Shown: piece by piece, positions 1-11,420 of the stretch
How the letters are laid out: each line of letters opens with the position of its first letter
How positions within the stretch are numbered: position 1 is the first letter of the stretch
DNA from: Tetrastigma voinierianum
Taxonomy: Eukaryota; Streptophyta; Magnoliopsida; Vitales; Vitaceae
Assembly (NCBI GenBank): GCA_016808115.1
Contig: JAEQBH010001388.1
Location: forward strand, 62,001-126,000
Length of the DNA stretch: 64,000 nt
Direction: 5' to 3'
The notes under the pieces: model-generated
Told to the model about the DNA's origin: nothing
The model's database searches: none
The model's input: only the letters and a program-made list of their open reading frames with translations
Translations under genes and position numbers: made by a program

Positions 1-194
1 CCTAGGTTCGAGTCACAAAGCCTATCTCTAAAGTGCACCCTAGGTGCTCGACCATTTTCCTAAGAGAGTTGTTGGGCAGCCTTACTTGGGCAAGTTGACC
101 CCACTACATCACACGTTTGTTAGGAGGTCTAGAGGCCAAGGAGAGGTGAGAAAAACTTATTACTAGGCTCATATCTCGACTCTATAAGTGCCCA

Positions 195-1310
195 ATGTCG
201 AGTAAGAGGCAAAAGATAACCGCAAAGCGAGGTCGGGCAAGTGAGGAGCCTGCACATAGTTACGATCATGAAAAATTTGTCAATGAAAGCACGGCCGAGA
301 AGTTCATCCTCATCTCTAAAAATAGGTCGTTTATTAAGGAGAAGGGGTTTCACCACCCCGATGACTTCTTTCACAAGACGATTGCGAATAAGGGATGGCT
401 GAAACTATGCTCAACCCCTCCTAGGCCCATACCGCCACAAGTGTGGTATGAGAATTTTACACCATTCTCGCCTCCCATGTAACGAAAAAGTTCGTGCGCG
501 GGGCGCCGGTATACTAAAGGTAAAGTCTATCAACCCATTCATAACTCAGGAACCAAGCAACCCGAGGCCTTTGATCGGCTCCATGAGCAACCCAGCTACC
601 CCGAGGTCCTTAGGATGTTGACCAATGGGCACGGTGAGTGGAAACTAAATAGTGAAGGGCACATTATGCACTTCAAGGCCAAACATTTGGCCTACATTCC
701 CAATGTATGGCATCAATTCATCACATCGTGTCTCATTCCGATGACTAATGTGTGTGAAGTGACTGCCAAGCGTGCCTTGCTCAACTATGCCATTGGTCCA
801 GACATACCCGACGTTGGCGTGTTATGTATGATGCACCTCTATAACAAGGACGCTTAAGAGATCTTACACCCCTTCCTCTTTACGTACTACGCAAACAAGT
901 CGCAAGGCCTTGGGGAGGATACTAAACTGTACAAAGATTAGAGGAGGTGTATGATTCGGGCAATGAGCCCTTCGATGAGGATGAGCTGAGAGCATATCAT
1001 TTAAGTTTCAGAACTCATGCAGGAGAAGTCGGCAGTCCTTCACTCCAACCCCCCACCACCACAACTATCCCCAAAGTCAGACCCTGGTTCTTCCACCACC
1101 TAGAGGTGACCGAAAAAGGTGACCTCACTCGGCCGACGGATGCTCACTAGGATGAGACCCAGGAGCACCGGTCCCCACCGCAAGGATGTGGAGGCCCTCT
1201 CGCCCGACATGCGCACCGCCCGCATAACCGTTTACTCATCCTCCGCACCGCAGGCCTCCAGATCACCGCACAACCTCCCCACCGCCACCTCCACTGCCAC
1301 CGTAGTGATT
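195..1310 (+). pseudogene. ORF2 of E1: 'putative plant transposon protein' type, broken
   Basis: This is a decayed ORF of the type I recognise as the putative plant transposon protein domain (PF20167-like), found next to gag-pro in Athila-like elements. Its biochemical function is unknown. The ATG at 195 opens a basic N-terminus (MSSKRQK) followed by the conserved stretch KNRSFIKEKGFHHPDDFF. The frame stops at 482, then continues from about 519 to 857 with GEWKLNSEG, FKAKHLAYIPNVWHQFI and CEVTAKRALLNYAI, which are the core of the domain. A third piece (947-1150) has the acidic YDSGNEPFDEDELRAY segment, and a proline-rich tail reaches about 1310. At least two frameshifts separate the pieces. 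The copy at 11870-13060 shares the same blocks in the same order. Confidence 0.7.
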
Positions 1311-2620
1311 CTAAGCATCATTAGGAAGTTCCCTACACCCTCTCTTGCTCTTTCATTGACATCAGGACACCGTCCACACTTGCTCAAAGGTGATCGATCT
1401 ATGTTTGTGTTTCGGGTTTGTTTTTTTTGTTTATTATTATTATTTTTTATTTAAGCAGGTCTATTTCACTTTTATTTATGTGTGTCATGTTTAGAATTTC
1501 TTTTCGTGTTGAGATAGGCGTCTTTGTTATGTTTGTTTCAGAGCTTTTTCTGTTTCTATTTACTGTGGGTTCTCCTATTTTAGTTTGTCTCGGTTTTTAG
1601 AGTCGCTTTTTTTGTGTAGTCAGGCGAGCGATGCCATGATCGCTTAATCAAGGATCCATTTTAATTCCCTTCAAATCTTTGAAAAACACAAGATAAATCA
1701 AGAAAGGATTCGTGGGTTGTGCCAGACGCCTGAATTACTATTTGATAGGTAAGGGGGACATAGTGAGTCACCACCTGAGTATTCAAGATACCAATTCTCA
1801 AGGAGTCTATCGCACCCACACACATATGATCTCTGTGGTGTGCCAGACCCGACCCCGCTTACTGGGCGTTCAAATAAACTCGGGGTTTCTAAACAACAAA
1901 GTGATGGGACACCTTAGAAAAAGAGGATTGCCATCGAGCCCTTAAAAAAAAAAAAAAAAAAAGTATGAATAGAATAAGTGGGAGCTTAGTCTAAATCCCG
2001 CACAAATCGAGGCTTTTCACTAATGCCTCGAGCCAACTCGTCAGAGCCACGACTTCACCCCGCCCAAGACATGACAGGACAGAGTTTCCTATATTAGCCC
2101 TTAGGTTTAGTCGAAAGGTTTGAGGGGAATTGGAATGCTTGGTGCCTTAACCAACTCGGTGGGAGTCAATAAACGAATCCTACCACAGAACACTAACATA
2201 AACTTACTAAGACTTCGGTATTTCTTTCATGAGTAGTAGGTTACTAATAAAAAGGGTGCGTTCTTATCTTTCCGTAGTTAGACTCTCTCAAATAGGTAAG
2301 TTGAAACCGAGTTTGGGGGTACCAGAACCGAGTTATATGCTAGAGATCATGTACCAAAGGCACATAGACTCCTTGGGAAAGGCTATTGAAACTTAGGAGG
2401 TCAGGAAGTCACTATTAACCAAACCGTGTTCAACTAAATTCTTTCGAAAGTCGAACAACCTTATGGATCCTCTGAAATTTGTAAAAAAGGGCAAGATTTG
2501 TGTGTCGGCCCATTTTGATCCTTCCTTTGGGCAACATGCATCACACCATGTCGTGGGAGGTTAGTATGTTAGTTTCGTGTGTCTGGGGCTTAGAAACTGC
2601 TTTCTCATTGGGGACAAGCA
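1311..2620 (+). other. 3' non-coding region of E1 with poly(A) and conserved motif
   Basis: There is no coding signal. A T-rich stretch (about 1410-1620) is followed by an internal run of 19 A (1944-1962) just after GGATTGCCATCGAGCCC. At 2121-2168 lies a motif built around TTAACCAACTCGGTGGGAGT. Both landmarks recur at the same place in the E2 and E3 elements (13596-13618 with 13811-13842; 55265-55291 with 55354-55388), so this is an inherited non-coding region of the family. Confidence 0.65.
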
Positions 2621-2640
2621 AGAAGCTAAGTTTGGGAGTG
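2621..2640 (+). promoter_or_regulatory. Polypurine tract of E1
   Basis: The purine-rich AAGCTAAGTTTGGGAGTG lies directly before the LTR start and matches the corresponding AAGCTAAGTCAGGGGTG of E2 (14271-14287). In this family it primes plus-strand DNA synthesis. Confidence 0.6.
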
Positions 2641-3088
2641 TAATGAGTGTCTAAAACGCTCATGTCATACCCTGCCCCATTACGTTTTAGCTCTCTATTT
2701 TTATATCTTAATAAGTGTATTATTGCCCGACATTCGATTTCTGGATTTCAGGTGCACGCAGAATAGGTGGTCTTCTGTGTTTCGGGAACCTAAAGAAGAA
2801 GAAGTGGAAAACTAGCAACAACGTCGCGATGTTCTAGCTTCACGATGTAGCAACGTCTGGTCAACAGAAGAGAAAGTCAAGGAGCGACCCAACATCGCGA
2901 CATTCCCGCGATTTCTACTTCAAAATTATAAAAAGCATGGGAGACCTAATTTTGGAGTTTATCGAAGAACATACGGACGTAGTGCAGGAGACAAAGCAGC
3001 AACAACCCAAGAGATAGAAAAGACTTTGTTTTTGTATTCCTTTTCTCTTTCTTATTCATGATTTATTATCGGCTAATGGGCCGCTTTG
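2641..3088 (+). repeat. 3' LTR of E1, truncated, with TCGCGA motif and TATA box
   Basis: The LTR starts TAATGAGTGTC, against TGATGACGTGT and TGATGAGGGCG in the two E2 LTRs, and shares blocks with them for about 130 bp. At 2817-2905 there is a cluster of CGTCGCGATG / ACATCGCGACATT words, followed about 25 bp later by a TATA-like ATTATAAAAAGC (about 2927-2938). The LTR ends abruptly at the solo LTR at 3089. Confidence 0.6.
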
Positions 3089-5123
3089 TGTAACACCTCA
3101 CTTCGGGTCCTGACAACCCGTCAACCCGTCAAAACCTCGTGGATAGCGGCGCCCAATATTACACCCACATGTCTCATATATTTGAGACCTATTCCTATAT
3201 AATTTTTTCATAAATAACCCATTTCTTTATAAAATTCACAAGAGTTTGATGTACAACTCTTATACACTTTTTACATGCCAAAATATATTAAAACTAGATT
3301 ATTCTAATATATTTTACAAAATGCTTCTTAAGGTCACAACCCGGCCTTCTTTGTACTCACGTCCTCGAAGGAGCGCCGTCTTCTCGTGTACTTGAAAGGG
3401 GGATCCCATGACATGGTGAGCAATGCCCAGTAGTTGAATTCTCCTACCAGAGCTACTCCCCACCTAAAATGCACATGCAATGGCACAACACAAACATCCA
3501 CATTCCATATAATTTGAAATATACACATGGAATGACTTATATCATGCATGAGATGTTTTCATGCCCATATCCCGAGTCACTCATCGACTCCCTCACACAT
3601 GCCTATGCCAAGTGTGTCAATCGTCATTGATAATACCAATGACACCCATATACCGAGCCTTTATCGGCTCACCAACACCTAATGCAATTTTCCAATGGGT
3701 AACCAATCCCGAGTCAATCCCGACTCCTATCACTCAACTATAGGTCTAAGTGATAAACATGACAACAAGGTCTTCTTTGGGCAACATAACTCGCCTACAA
3801 TCAAGGGTCTCTGGCTGACCCACATAGAACTTCCCGGATCACACTGCGGGTCTCTCACACTCATACAGAACTTTTCGGGTAATACCGAGGGTCTCTCACA
3901 CCCGTACAGAACTTTAGGCTCATGCCAAGGGTCTCTTACACCCATACCAAACTTTTCAACTGAGGGGACTAACAACCCCTTTCTTGCTTCGCCCAACACA
4001 CATTAATTACTTTTCATTTTATGATTTAAACTATGAGTCTTTATTGGACGTAGTCCCAAAGACAAACTCAACCCACATTCACCAAAAGTAGTGAACAACC
4101 ATACTGTGCACCACACCCAACTCTATGCGATGTCACTGTGCACATGAATGCAATGATGCGAATTCATATATCCAATTCTAATGGCTCATACACATTATAT
4201 TTCATATAATTCAAACAATCATGTTAACACATCAATTTAGCATGCATTAACATATCATTTTCCACACACATTTCAAGCCATTCATTTTAAGCAATATCAT
4301 GCTATCTAATTCAAGAAAATTCACATGGACAATTTCGGTCCAACAAGCAATCTAGACTGTTTTTAATAGTCCCAAATTAGTCTGTGGGCTATCCATGGAC
4401 GACCCCCTCATCAAGCATCAGTTCCACTTCGTGGAACCGAGAATCCATGGCCATTTTCGGCCTCACAACACCTAAAACCATTTTCATGGCTTTTTAGACA
4501 AGAAATAACCAAGTAGGAGAAGACCCCTACCTCCCGTAGCGCTCACATTTAAACTCCACAATACCTGCATAAATGCATAGCTCTTCGGGATCAACTTTGC
4601 CTGTCCGGGCCGATTCGATGGATCGATCGCCGAGAAATCTAGAGATACAGGCAGCTTCCTCTCATAAACTCCCCTTTCTTCTCTTCCCCTTCCCCCCAAA
4701 CGGCTGGGTCAAGGTCGGGTCAAGAGAATCATTCCTCTCATGCCACTTGTCCACTTCTGGGCGCTCTGGACACACTCATCCACTCATCCATCCCTTACCA
4801 TGGATTTCCATCCACTCACAAGGTGCCATGTGTCTCCTATGGCCCCATACTTGAGCTCATGTTTGACTAGCTCTCCACTTGACATGTGTCTCATCTTGAG
4901 CCACTTAAAATGTGCCAAATGTCCTGCACCACTTTCGGTGCCTCGAAAAAAGTGAAATTCCAACTGTCTCGGAATTCGACGAAATTTGACGTGATAGTTA
5001 GATTTCGTGAGATGATTCCAACGGTGAAGTCCGTTTTTTCATCCGAGATCTAGAAAAAATTCTGGATTTGGACCAACGACGTGATACCCTTCCTCAGAAA
5101 TCTGGATCTTCCGGGGTTTAACA
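3089..5123 (-). mobile_element. Solo LTR of a chromovirus, antisense
   Basis: It begins TGTAACACCTC and ends GGGTTTAACA. It is flanked by CTTTG (3084-3088) and GTTTG (5124-5128), a 5-bp target duplication with one mismatch. The same blocks in the same order occur in the LTRs at 21091 and 39313, for example the GCTACTCCCCACCTAA block and the ATCCGAGATCTAGAAAA block near the right end. No internal region is attached, so it is a solo LTR left by LTR-LTR recombination. Its left third (3340-4000) gives short fake ORFs from repeated words such as AGGGTCTCTCACACCC. Confidence 0.7.
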
Positions 5124-5475
5124 GTTTGACAACGACATATACATAAATTTATGTTAAGAGCTGAAAATCATAAATTTGTACTCAACCCCATGGTACCCAT
5201 AGCAATAACTGTGCAGAGCATCCAACAAACCCTCTGATGGCTTTGAAAACGCTACATTCAGTAACTAAATGGATGGATGAGCCATCATGAGTTCTCGCCC
5301 ATAGACAACCTTCCTGGAGGTCGACCAGAGTGTCACCATTCGCCCTCACCTACGGATGGAAGCCATCATCTTGGCTGCAAATCGGGAGGCCCACACCCTG
5401 GACCAAATCCCCGGGAAGACTAATACCAGGCCATCACCAAAGACCCAGATACGGCGCACTTAACTGAGAATGGGG
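5124..5475. other. Unassigned stretch before a pol remnant
   Basis: No convincing protein or LTR match is seen here. It probably contains more of the decayed Ty3/gypsy integrase that becomes readable at 5476, but the frames are too damaged to place motifs. Confidence 0.4.
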
Positions 5476-5746
5476 CCGCTTACACGATAGCCCCTACCAA
5501 ATGTGCTGTAGACGCACCTATATAATAGGCGTGTAAGGCCGTGTACATTCCAAGTAGGAGACGTAGTTTTAAGAAGGGTCTTTGAGAACACGACACCGAT
5601 ACTGGGCAAGTTCTGCAATTTCACCGAGAGGGTCGTGACATACAGTAAAAGTGGGAGTAGCTGGCTCATACACACTCAATAAACTAGACGAGACTCCTGT
5701 ACCTAGGATGTGGAATGCCACGTATCTTAAGAGGTATTATCAATAG
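5476..5746 (+). pseudogene. Ty3/gypsy integrase C-terminus (end of pol), broken
   Basis: This is the last part of a retrotransposon polyprotein, the tail after the integrase core. Readable blocks are YQMCCRRTY, then after a frameshift YNRRVRPCTFQVGDVVLRRV (5520-5580) and GKFCNFTE. A further frameshift leads into GSYTLNKLDETPVPR and WNATYLKRYYQ with a stop at 5744-5746. The VGDVVLRRV...GKF...GxYxL...VPRxWNA..LKRYY succession is the standard C-terminal signature of Tat/Athila-type Ty3/gypsy pol. The rest of this element is not in the window; it is followed by its 3' tandem repeat. It does not belong to E1, E2 or E3, none of which has pol. Confidence 0.7.
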
Positions 5747-5812
5747 AGTTCCCTTATTTAATAAAATTTTCCTTTGAAGTGTTTTCTTTCAATCTTTGCT
5801 ACTGCCCCATGT

Positions 5813-6090
5813 AAAAGACCATACTTGTGGCTTTAAGCCTGCGGACACTTTCAAAAGACCAGACTTGTGGCTATAAGTCTACTGACACTTTCAAAAGACT
5901 AGACTTGTGGCTATAAGCCTGCTATCACTTTCAAAAGACCAGATGTAGCTTTAAGCTTGCTAGCACTTTCAAAAGACCAGATCTCTGCCTTTAAACCTAT
6001 TGGCACTTTCAAAGAGCCTACCTCATGGCTTATAACCCACTGACACATGTATAAGCACGATAGTAGCCCTTAAGCCTATTGGCTAAGGCC
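5813..6090 (+). repeat. 40-bp tandem repeat, about seven units
   Basis: Units begin near 5813, 5853, 5893, 5933, 5971, 6011 and 6051 with the pattern AAAAGACCAGACTTGTGGCT and end CTGACACTTTC. It lies about 65 bp after the pol stop codon, the usual place for tandem repeats in Tat-type elements. Later units are more diverged. Positions 6091-6329 contain nothing recognisable. Confidence 0.8.
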
Positions 6091-6329
6091 CAAGGATAAT
6101 GTCGTGGCTTGCCGACCTACACACTTCTACAAACTCCTAAATTTCCTAAAAGACTTAATATATCCCAGACAATATTCGTGGAATGGATGAGAAATAGTAA
6201 AGATTCATTGCATGAGAATACCGAAAATCTCATTTCATTAAAATATGCCAATGAGTGTCAGTGACTACAGAAATATGTATGTCTTGGTGGCCAAATAAAA
6301 CTCTTACAAAAGAAAAGAGTGGGGAGATG

Positions 6330-6891
6330 AAGTATCTGTGTGGTCAGTAGGCATCCCGAATCAACAAAATCTCTATACTCTAATAATTCTCTTACTACGT
6401 AGCATTGCTATTGCAATATAGTGGCTCTAGGATCGTACACATGGATGGGTTTTCTTTGTGTAAAGGGCTAATACTGAGTTTAACACTAGTGATTAGTATT
6501 TAGATATTGGGATTTGATAAAAACAATGGGTTGTAATGGTTGAAAACTAAAAGTAAAATGAGTTAAATAAAACAGAAATCGGCAAAGAAGTCACTGGGCT
6601 TAGGTTCCTAGGGCAAATGAGGGTTTCACGGGGTCTTTTCCTCGTGTTGGGGAGGATGACCTATAGTTATCTCCCGAACTGGATCTTCATTTAGCTATAA
6701 AAACTACCCCTCATTAAATACCTTTTAAAATGGCATTCATTGGCCATTAATGCTCCCAGGCGTTAAAACAAAGTCTCCTTGACTCACCTTACAATGGCTC
6801 ATAAATGATAACTAATGAACATCATTGGATTTAACATTAAGCATCCAATGAGCCCTAAAAGTTTACCAAATAATAACCATTCAAGGCAGAA
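6330..6891 (-). repeat. 3' LTR of element P, 3' half (antisense)
   Basis: Read on the minus strand it matches the 3' half of the E3 LTR (about 46618-47163) block by block: CTTGAATGG, GGATGCTTAATG, the AAAACCCATC...GATCCTAGA block and ATTTTGTTGAT. It stops at 6891, where E2 begins. The matching LTR continues on the far side of E2 at 15512. Confidence 0.65.
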
Positions 6892-8117
6892 TGATGACGT
6901 GTAAATATTCAGTCATACCTGCCTCGTTTTACGTTACAAGCCATATTTAAATACGTATTGTTTGGTGTTCGATATCTCATTTCCAGGCGAATGGTGTGAG
7001 CCGCAGTGAAAAGGGCAACTTGGGAAGCAATTTTGGAGGTATGAGGCAAAGGTATAAAGATAGCCGAACGCCGCGACGCTCCCCATCGCCGCGTGACGCC
7101 CCAACGCCGCGCTGGTCAACATATATAGAAGCCGATCGTCGCAACGCCGCTGACGCCGCAACGCCGCGACGCCTCAACGCCGCGGACGCTGCAACGCCGC
7201 GACGCCACGAAGCTATGCCTCTCAAACATTAAAAAGCAAAAAGGGGGACCGGAATTACGTGGGGACGGAGATCGAGGAACGCATTTAACTAGTAAGGCAC
7301 CTAAATCATCACGCAAGAAGATTCAATTCGATAAGAGCCATCATTTTGTATCTTCTCATCTTTTCGCACGTAAAGACTGATGTTTTATAGATTAAACTAT
7401 TTGTGTTTTCTCATTCAAGATGTTCTGTATTTATCCCTTGAAAATGGTGTTGTCAACCCGCTATATTTCAGACATGATTAAAGATTAGTATTTATATTAT
7501 TCAGTTGTTATAATTTATTAGCATCTGCTTTATATCTGTGAATCATTTACATGGTGATGTTTGGCCAACATTAGTGTGACTATACTGGAGATCCGAGATT
7601 CGAGAGATGAGGATACCTAAGGATCTCGAGAGAGCAGCCTTTCTATGATCTGCAAATAGAGATATTCGTATCCTCACAAGTGCTAAATTTAAAAGTAACA
7701 TTTAAGCCGCTTCTGAGTATCGAGTCAGTAGAGATACACTAACTCTACTAGCGAGATAGGCGAATACACCTCGAGAGAGAGGGTATTTCAAGCAAGATCA
7801 CCAGCCATCAATAAATCATAAATAAACTGAATAATATCATCTTTAAGAAATAATCCATCGAAAGCATAGTGTGAGCATAAATAAATACCCATTACATAAG
7901 AATTCATCAAGGATCGCTTAGTTTAGTTTAAATTCGTGACGCTAGTACTCTTTCACACAAATATTTATAAACTGTGATAATATTCAAAACCAATCTCCAG
8001 ATCAATAAACACTTATCCCCGTGGATCGATATCCGCACTACAGGTACACTATATTACTTCGGCGCGACGCTGCGTACTGCGCACATAAAGCATATATACA
8101 CACCACGCCGCCTATCA
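6892..8117 (+). repeat. 5' LTR of E2
   Basis: It starts TGATGACGTGTAAATATTC and ends about CCTATCA, just before the primer site. It pairs with 14288-15511 throughout, including the block GGTGATGTTTGGCCAACATT and the end block ATATATACACACCACGC. The copies differ by many short indels and substitutions, more than expected for a young insertion if the sequence is accurate. Confidence 0.8.
7043..7210 (+). promoter_or_regulatory. Predicted E2 LTR core promoter with CpG-rich repeat
   Basis: Two TATA-like sites, GGTATAAAGATAG (about 7050) and CATATATAGAAG (about 7118), are interleaved with repeats of AACGCCGCGACGC (7068-7205). The second TATA site is preserved in the 3' LTR (about 14502), again between GCCGCGACG words. 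The transcription start is not determined. Confidence 0.5.
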
Positions 8118-8123
8118 AGTTTT

Positions 8124-8142
8124 AAGCGTTGTTGCTCGGGAT
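8124..8142 (+). other. Degenerate primer binding site of E2
   Basis: AAGCGTTGTTGCTCGGGAT lies six bases after the 5' LTR. It is a decayed form of TGGCGCCGTTGCCGGGGA, the tRNA-Asp-type primer site of Athila elements, which survives better in E3 (47166-47183). The first bases of the 3' CCA pairing are lost. Confidence 0.6.
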
Positions 8143-8349
8143 AGGTTTATGATATAGAGAATACCCACTAGGTATTACTCGAATTTTTGTTTTTATTTGC
8201 AATTACAAGTGCTAGTAATTTGGTCTTTGTGTTTCGTGTGTGATCGTAGTTAAGATTTCTCAAATATATGCGACAACTAGATCGTCGACTAACATTTGTT
8301 TGATCTCGAGCCGTAAAGAACTTTACACGCACACGCCGAGAATTGCAGA

Positions 8350-10560
8350 ATGCATCGTACTAGAAATCTAGCAAACATGGAAAACAATGAAGAGCATGAT
8401 CTTAGTGCATCGAGCAAAAATGAGTCACAGAGGCCAACTGGGAAGTCAACAGAAGAAATCAAGACCTGGTGCCATTTATACAGCCAGACGATCCATTCAT
8501 GTTGCTAGAGGAGTTTGCCTTACCACCTACAGTTGTTCAGACAACTATCCGAAGACCACCCATTCAGGCAAACAACTTCGAGTTGAAGTTAGTCACTTTA
8601 CAGATGCTTCAGAACATCTTATTTCATGGACTACCCCATGAAAATCCAAACACATCCGACCAATCTCCTCGGCCGCCACACGATCAAGTATAATGGGGTT
8701 AATAAGAGGCGCCAGTTGATATTGTTCACTCACCAGTGATAGAGCCAAGCATTGCCATCAAGTCGCCAACGGACTCCATTACTTCATGGAATGACTTATG
8801 CAGAACACCCTTACCGTTCTTTCCACTTAAAATTGTACAACTTCAGGCAAGAAATCACATTGACAACTAGAGGAGAGAACCTGGCAGGCATGTGGGACAG
8901 ATCACGAACTACTAAGAAAGTGCCCACACTGGCGCATCAAATCCGATGGATGCAGTCCATACTTCTATAATGGTCTCAGAACGCAACCAGAATTGATCGA
9001 TGTTCTACGAGGGCACTAATGAAGAAAACCACTGACTCGCTTATGAAATTCGGAAGATGTCGCAACTAATACAACCGCTGGCCTAGGAGAAGACTACACC
9101 ACAAGAAAAGCCGTGGTGGCACTGGAGCACGAGGTTCTCAACAACTGTTAATCATGTTGCACACCGACTAAACGCTAACTAGATAGCAAGGAATCAAGGA
9201 ATGCCATACGTAATTCAACCTACGGAGTCAGGTGAATTCGTGGAGGACAAAGAAAATAGCATAGAAGGTCAGAAACCAAAACAAAGAGGAAAGGTGCCCA
9301 AGATGTGTCGCAGGTTCACCTAGAGTCACCACAAAGAACAAGGACAAGATGGGGAAACAATCGAATCAAAATCAAGGCCAAGGTGAAGTGAACACCCAAA
9401 AATGTACTAAGGGTATACCAGGAACAATCGTAACAACATGCCATCACCCCAGTGGAGCGAACCACCTCTTTGAGAAAAAAGGTGGACTTAGAAATACCGT
9501 GACAGATGCTCACTCCCACACACCGCCTTTATAGAATGAGACAAAGGCGACATATAGCAACACCAGTGCCACCAATTAAAAACAATCGGCAGCACGCTTC
9601 AGAAGCTTCTGACGTACAGATGGGTCGGCCGCCCCCCAATACGTAAAGGCAATAGGTTCGCTACCGCTACCCAGAGGTAAACCTTAGAGGAGAAGGAAAG
9701 AAAGTGGACTGTAAGGCTGACACAAGGAGGGAAAAGTGTTGGAAATCCTGAGCCGAAACTACTGTAAGAGAACTCGAAAATTAAGGAGCAAGACCAAAGC
9801 ATCCGAAAGACCAGATGAAAATGAGCAACCCCGAAGTTATGAGAGCGTACCAAGGATAATAAAAGGTGGAAGAAACCGAGAAATGCACAAAAACAAGATG
9901 AACCCGTCATACCAATCCCGCATCCTCGTGAGGTTGAAGAAAGGTAAGTCGAGAAGTTAGCTTTGCAAAGTTCGACATCTTCAAGAAACTACATATTAAT
10001 ATACTCCTTGAGGCACTAGAGAACATGCCTAGCCACGTGAAATTCATGAAAAAGATCTCGCGAGTAAGAAGAAGTCGGGAGGAATATGGGACCATCGCCT
10101 TAACCGAGGAATGCGCACATCCCGCAAAAGAAGCCTCAAAAACTTCAAGATCCGGTAGCTTTGCTATACCGCCTCTATGTGGAATCTATCCGAAAAGCCC
10201 CGCGTGACTCCGGGGGAGCCGCATCAACTGATGCCGCCTGATGCTTGCAAGTACTAAAGTCAAACCAAAATCGACCACAATCAGCTTGGTAACTTGCGCA
10301 TTGTGTCATACCAACATCCTCGGGAATAATCGAAATGTCCTAGTAAAAGTTGGTAACTGGTTCTTCCACAGATTTGGCCATATTCGACACGAGGAAGACT
10401 TAATTACCCCATCATACTTGGTAGACCCTTCCCCGCCACTTGAAAGCTCAAATCATCGTGCAAGAAGGTGAGCTCAAATTGAGAGTCCATGAGACGAGAT
10501 CACTTTCCATGTATCTAACCCATGAAGCGACCAAATAACGATCCAAATGAAGATATCTTT
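8350..10560 (+). pseudogene. gag-protease polyprotein of E2, Athila type, broken
   Basis: This encoded the capsid/nucleocapsid protein and an aspartic protease. The likely start is the ATG at 8350 (MHRTRNLANMENNEEHD). After a frameshift the gag N-terminal signature RRPPIQANNFELK appears at 8469-8693. Damaged capsid sequence follows to about 9170, including ALMKKTTDS. A linker region (about 9280-9740) matches the Athila gag C-terminal part. The best preserved part is 9900-10240: FAKFDIFKKLHIN, EALENMPSHVKFMKKI, ALTEECAHP, the sequence just before the protease. The protease active-site region around 10200-10240 is scrambled, and VLVKVGNWFF follows near 10340. The last recognisable residues are MKRPNNDPNEDIFNR (10522-10566). 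No reverse transcriptase follows. Confidence 0.75.
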
Positions 10561-11036
10561 AATCGCACTACACGTAGATTTTGCAAGGTAATGCGAAAAA
10601 TTTTCGTGAATGCTTCACACGTACGTAAAGACACCGAAGGGCAAGGCATGAACAAAAGAATATTTCATCCACTTTCGGCATGGGGTGAGAACTATAAGGG
10701 ATGCGTAAGCATTCCCGCTAAGCATATCGCACATCGAGATTCAGGTCGCCGAGTTAACGACATTAAACATAGCGCTCGGGAGGCAACCCAAGTTTTTCTT
10801 GAATTTCCTCGGTTCAAATTTTTTAATTATCCGCGACGTCATATTGGTTTGCCGTTTCGTCTGTAAACTCAACTTTTTTGGATGTATATCCCGCCGACCG
10901 CGATCGACAGCTGGGCTGGGAGGATCCGTTTCATGCAGAAAGCACTACAAAAGTCTAGAGCATCCTATTTACACGGTAGGGAGTTTTTCTCATCTTAGAC
11001 CATGGTTTCATACATATTTAGTTTTCAGAATATCGG
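10561..11036 (+). other. Spacer after gag-pro of E2
   Basis: There is no readable protein. The phrase CGCTCGGGAGGCAACCCAAG (10772-10791) is a non-coding landmark I know from Athila-like elements between the polyprotein and the downstream ORF. This region leads straight into the CpG-rich array. Confidence 0.5.
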
Positions 11037-11420
11037 GCGACGTTGGGTTTCAACGCCGCGGACGCCAGAACGTTGCGACGCTCAACGCCGCTTACGCCGG
11101 GCCACTTTTAAACCGTACAAAGCCGCTAAGCGTTGGATTTCAACGCCGCGACGCTGATTAGACTCCTTCACCGAACGTCAGCACGCGAGATCTCACGTGG
11201 CGACGCGGATTTGAACTCTCCGAACGCCGCGCGACGTTGGATCTCAACGCCGCGACGCGCTGGTTTTCAGACTCTCTGGAATGTCGCGACGTTGGATATC
11301 AACGTCGCGACGTTGATTTTTACCACTCTCTGGAACGTCGCGACGTTGGACCCGAACGTCGCGACGCTGGTCGCCTCTCCGAACGCCGCGACGCGCTCTT
11401 AATCGCCGCGACGTCGACCC
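11037..11420 (+). repeat. CpG-rich TCGCGA / CCGCGA palindromic array before ORF2
   Basis: This is an array of words such as AACGCCGCGACGC and AACGTCGCGACGTTGG separated by short spacers like CTCTCTGG. AACGTCGCGACGTT at 11301-11314 and again at 11334-11347 is a perfect 14-bp palindrome, and four exact TCGCGA hexamers occur between 11284 and 11365. The same words fill the predicted promoter of the E2 LTRs. After the array, 11421-11869 is pyrimidine-rich and non-coding, like a leader for ORF2. Confidence 0.8.

Larger units (their letters stand above)
1..3088 (+). mobile_element. Athila-like non-autonomous LTR retrotransposon E1, 3' part
   Basis: On the + strand this holds an ORF2-type coding remnant, a long 3' non-coding region with a poly(A) tract and a conserved motif, a purine-rich tract, and the start of a 3' LTR. 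The same order recurs in the elements at 6892-15511 and 45942-63461, which is how it is defined here. Its 5' LTR, gag and protease would lie left of the window. The LTR breaks off where a solo LTR begins at 3089. Nothing to the right of that solo LTR is a convincing continuation, so the true right end of E1 is unresolved. Positions 1-194 hold no recognisable coding sequence and are probably the spacer before ORF2. Confidence 0.7.

Noticed and set aside
5124..5475. Considered as continuation of the E1 3' LTR after the solo LTR
   Set aside because: No block matches the right part of the E2 LTRs, so it is left unassigned.
5813..6090. Regularly spaced 40-bp repeats that could suggest a CRISPR array
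   Set aside because: Units are contiguous with no unique spacers, and the context is a plant retrotransposon.
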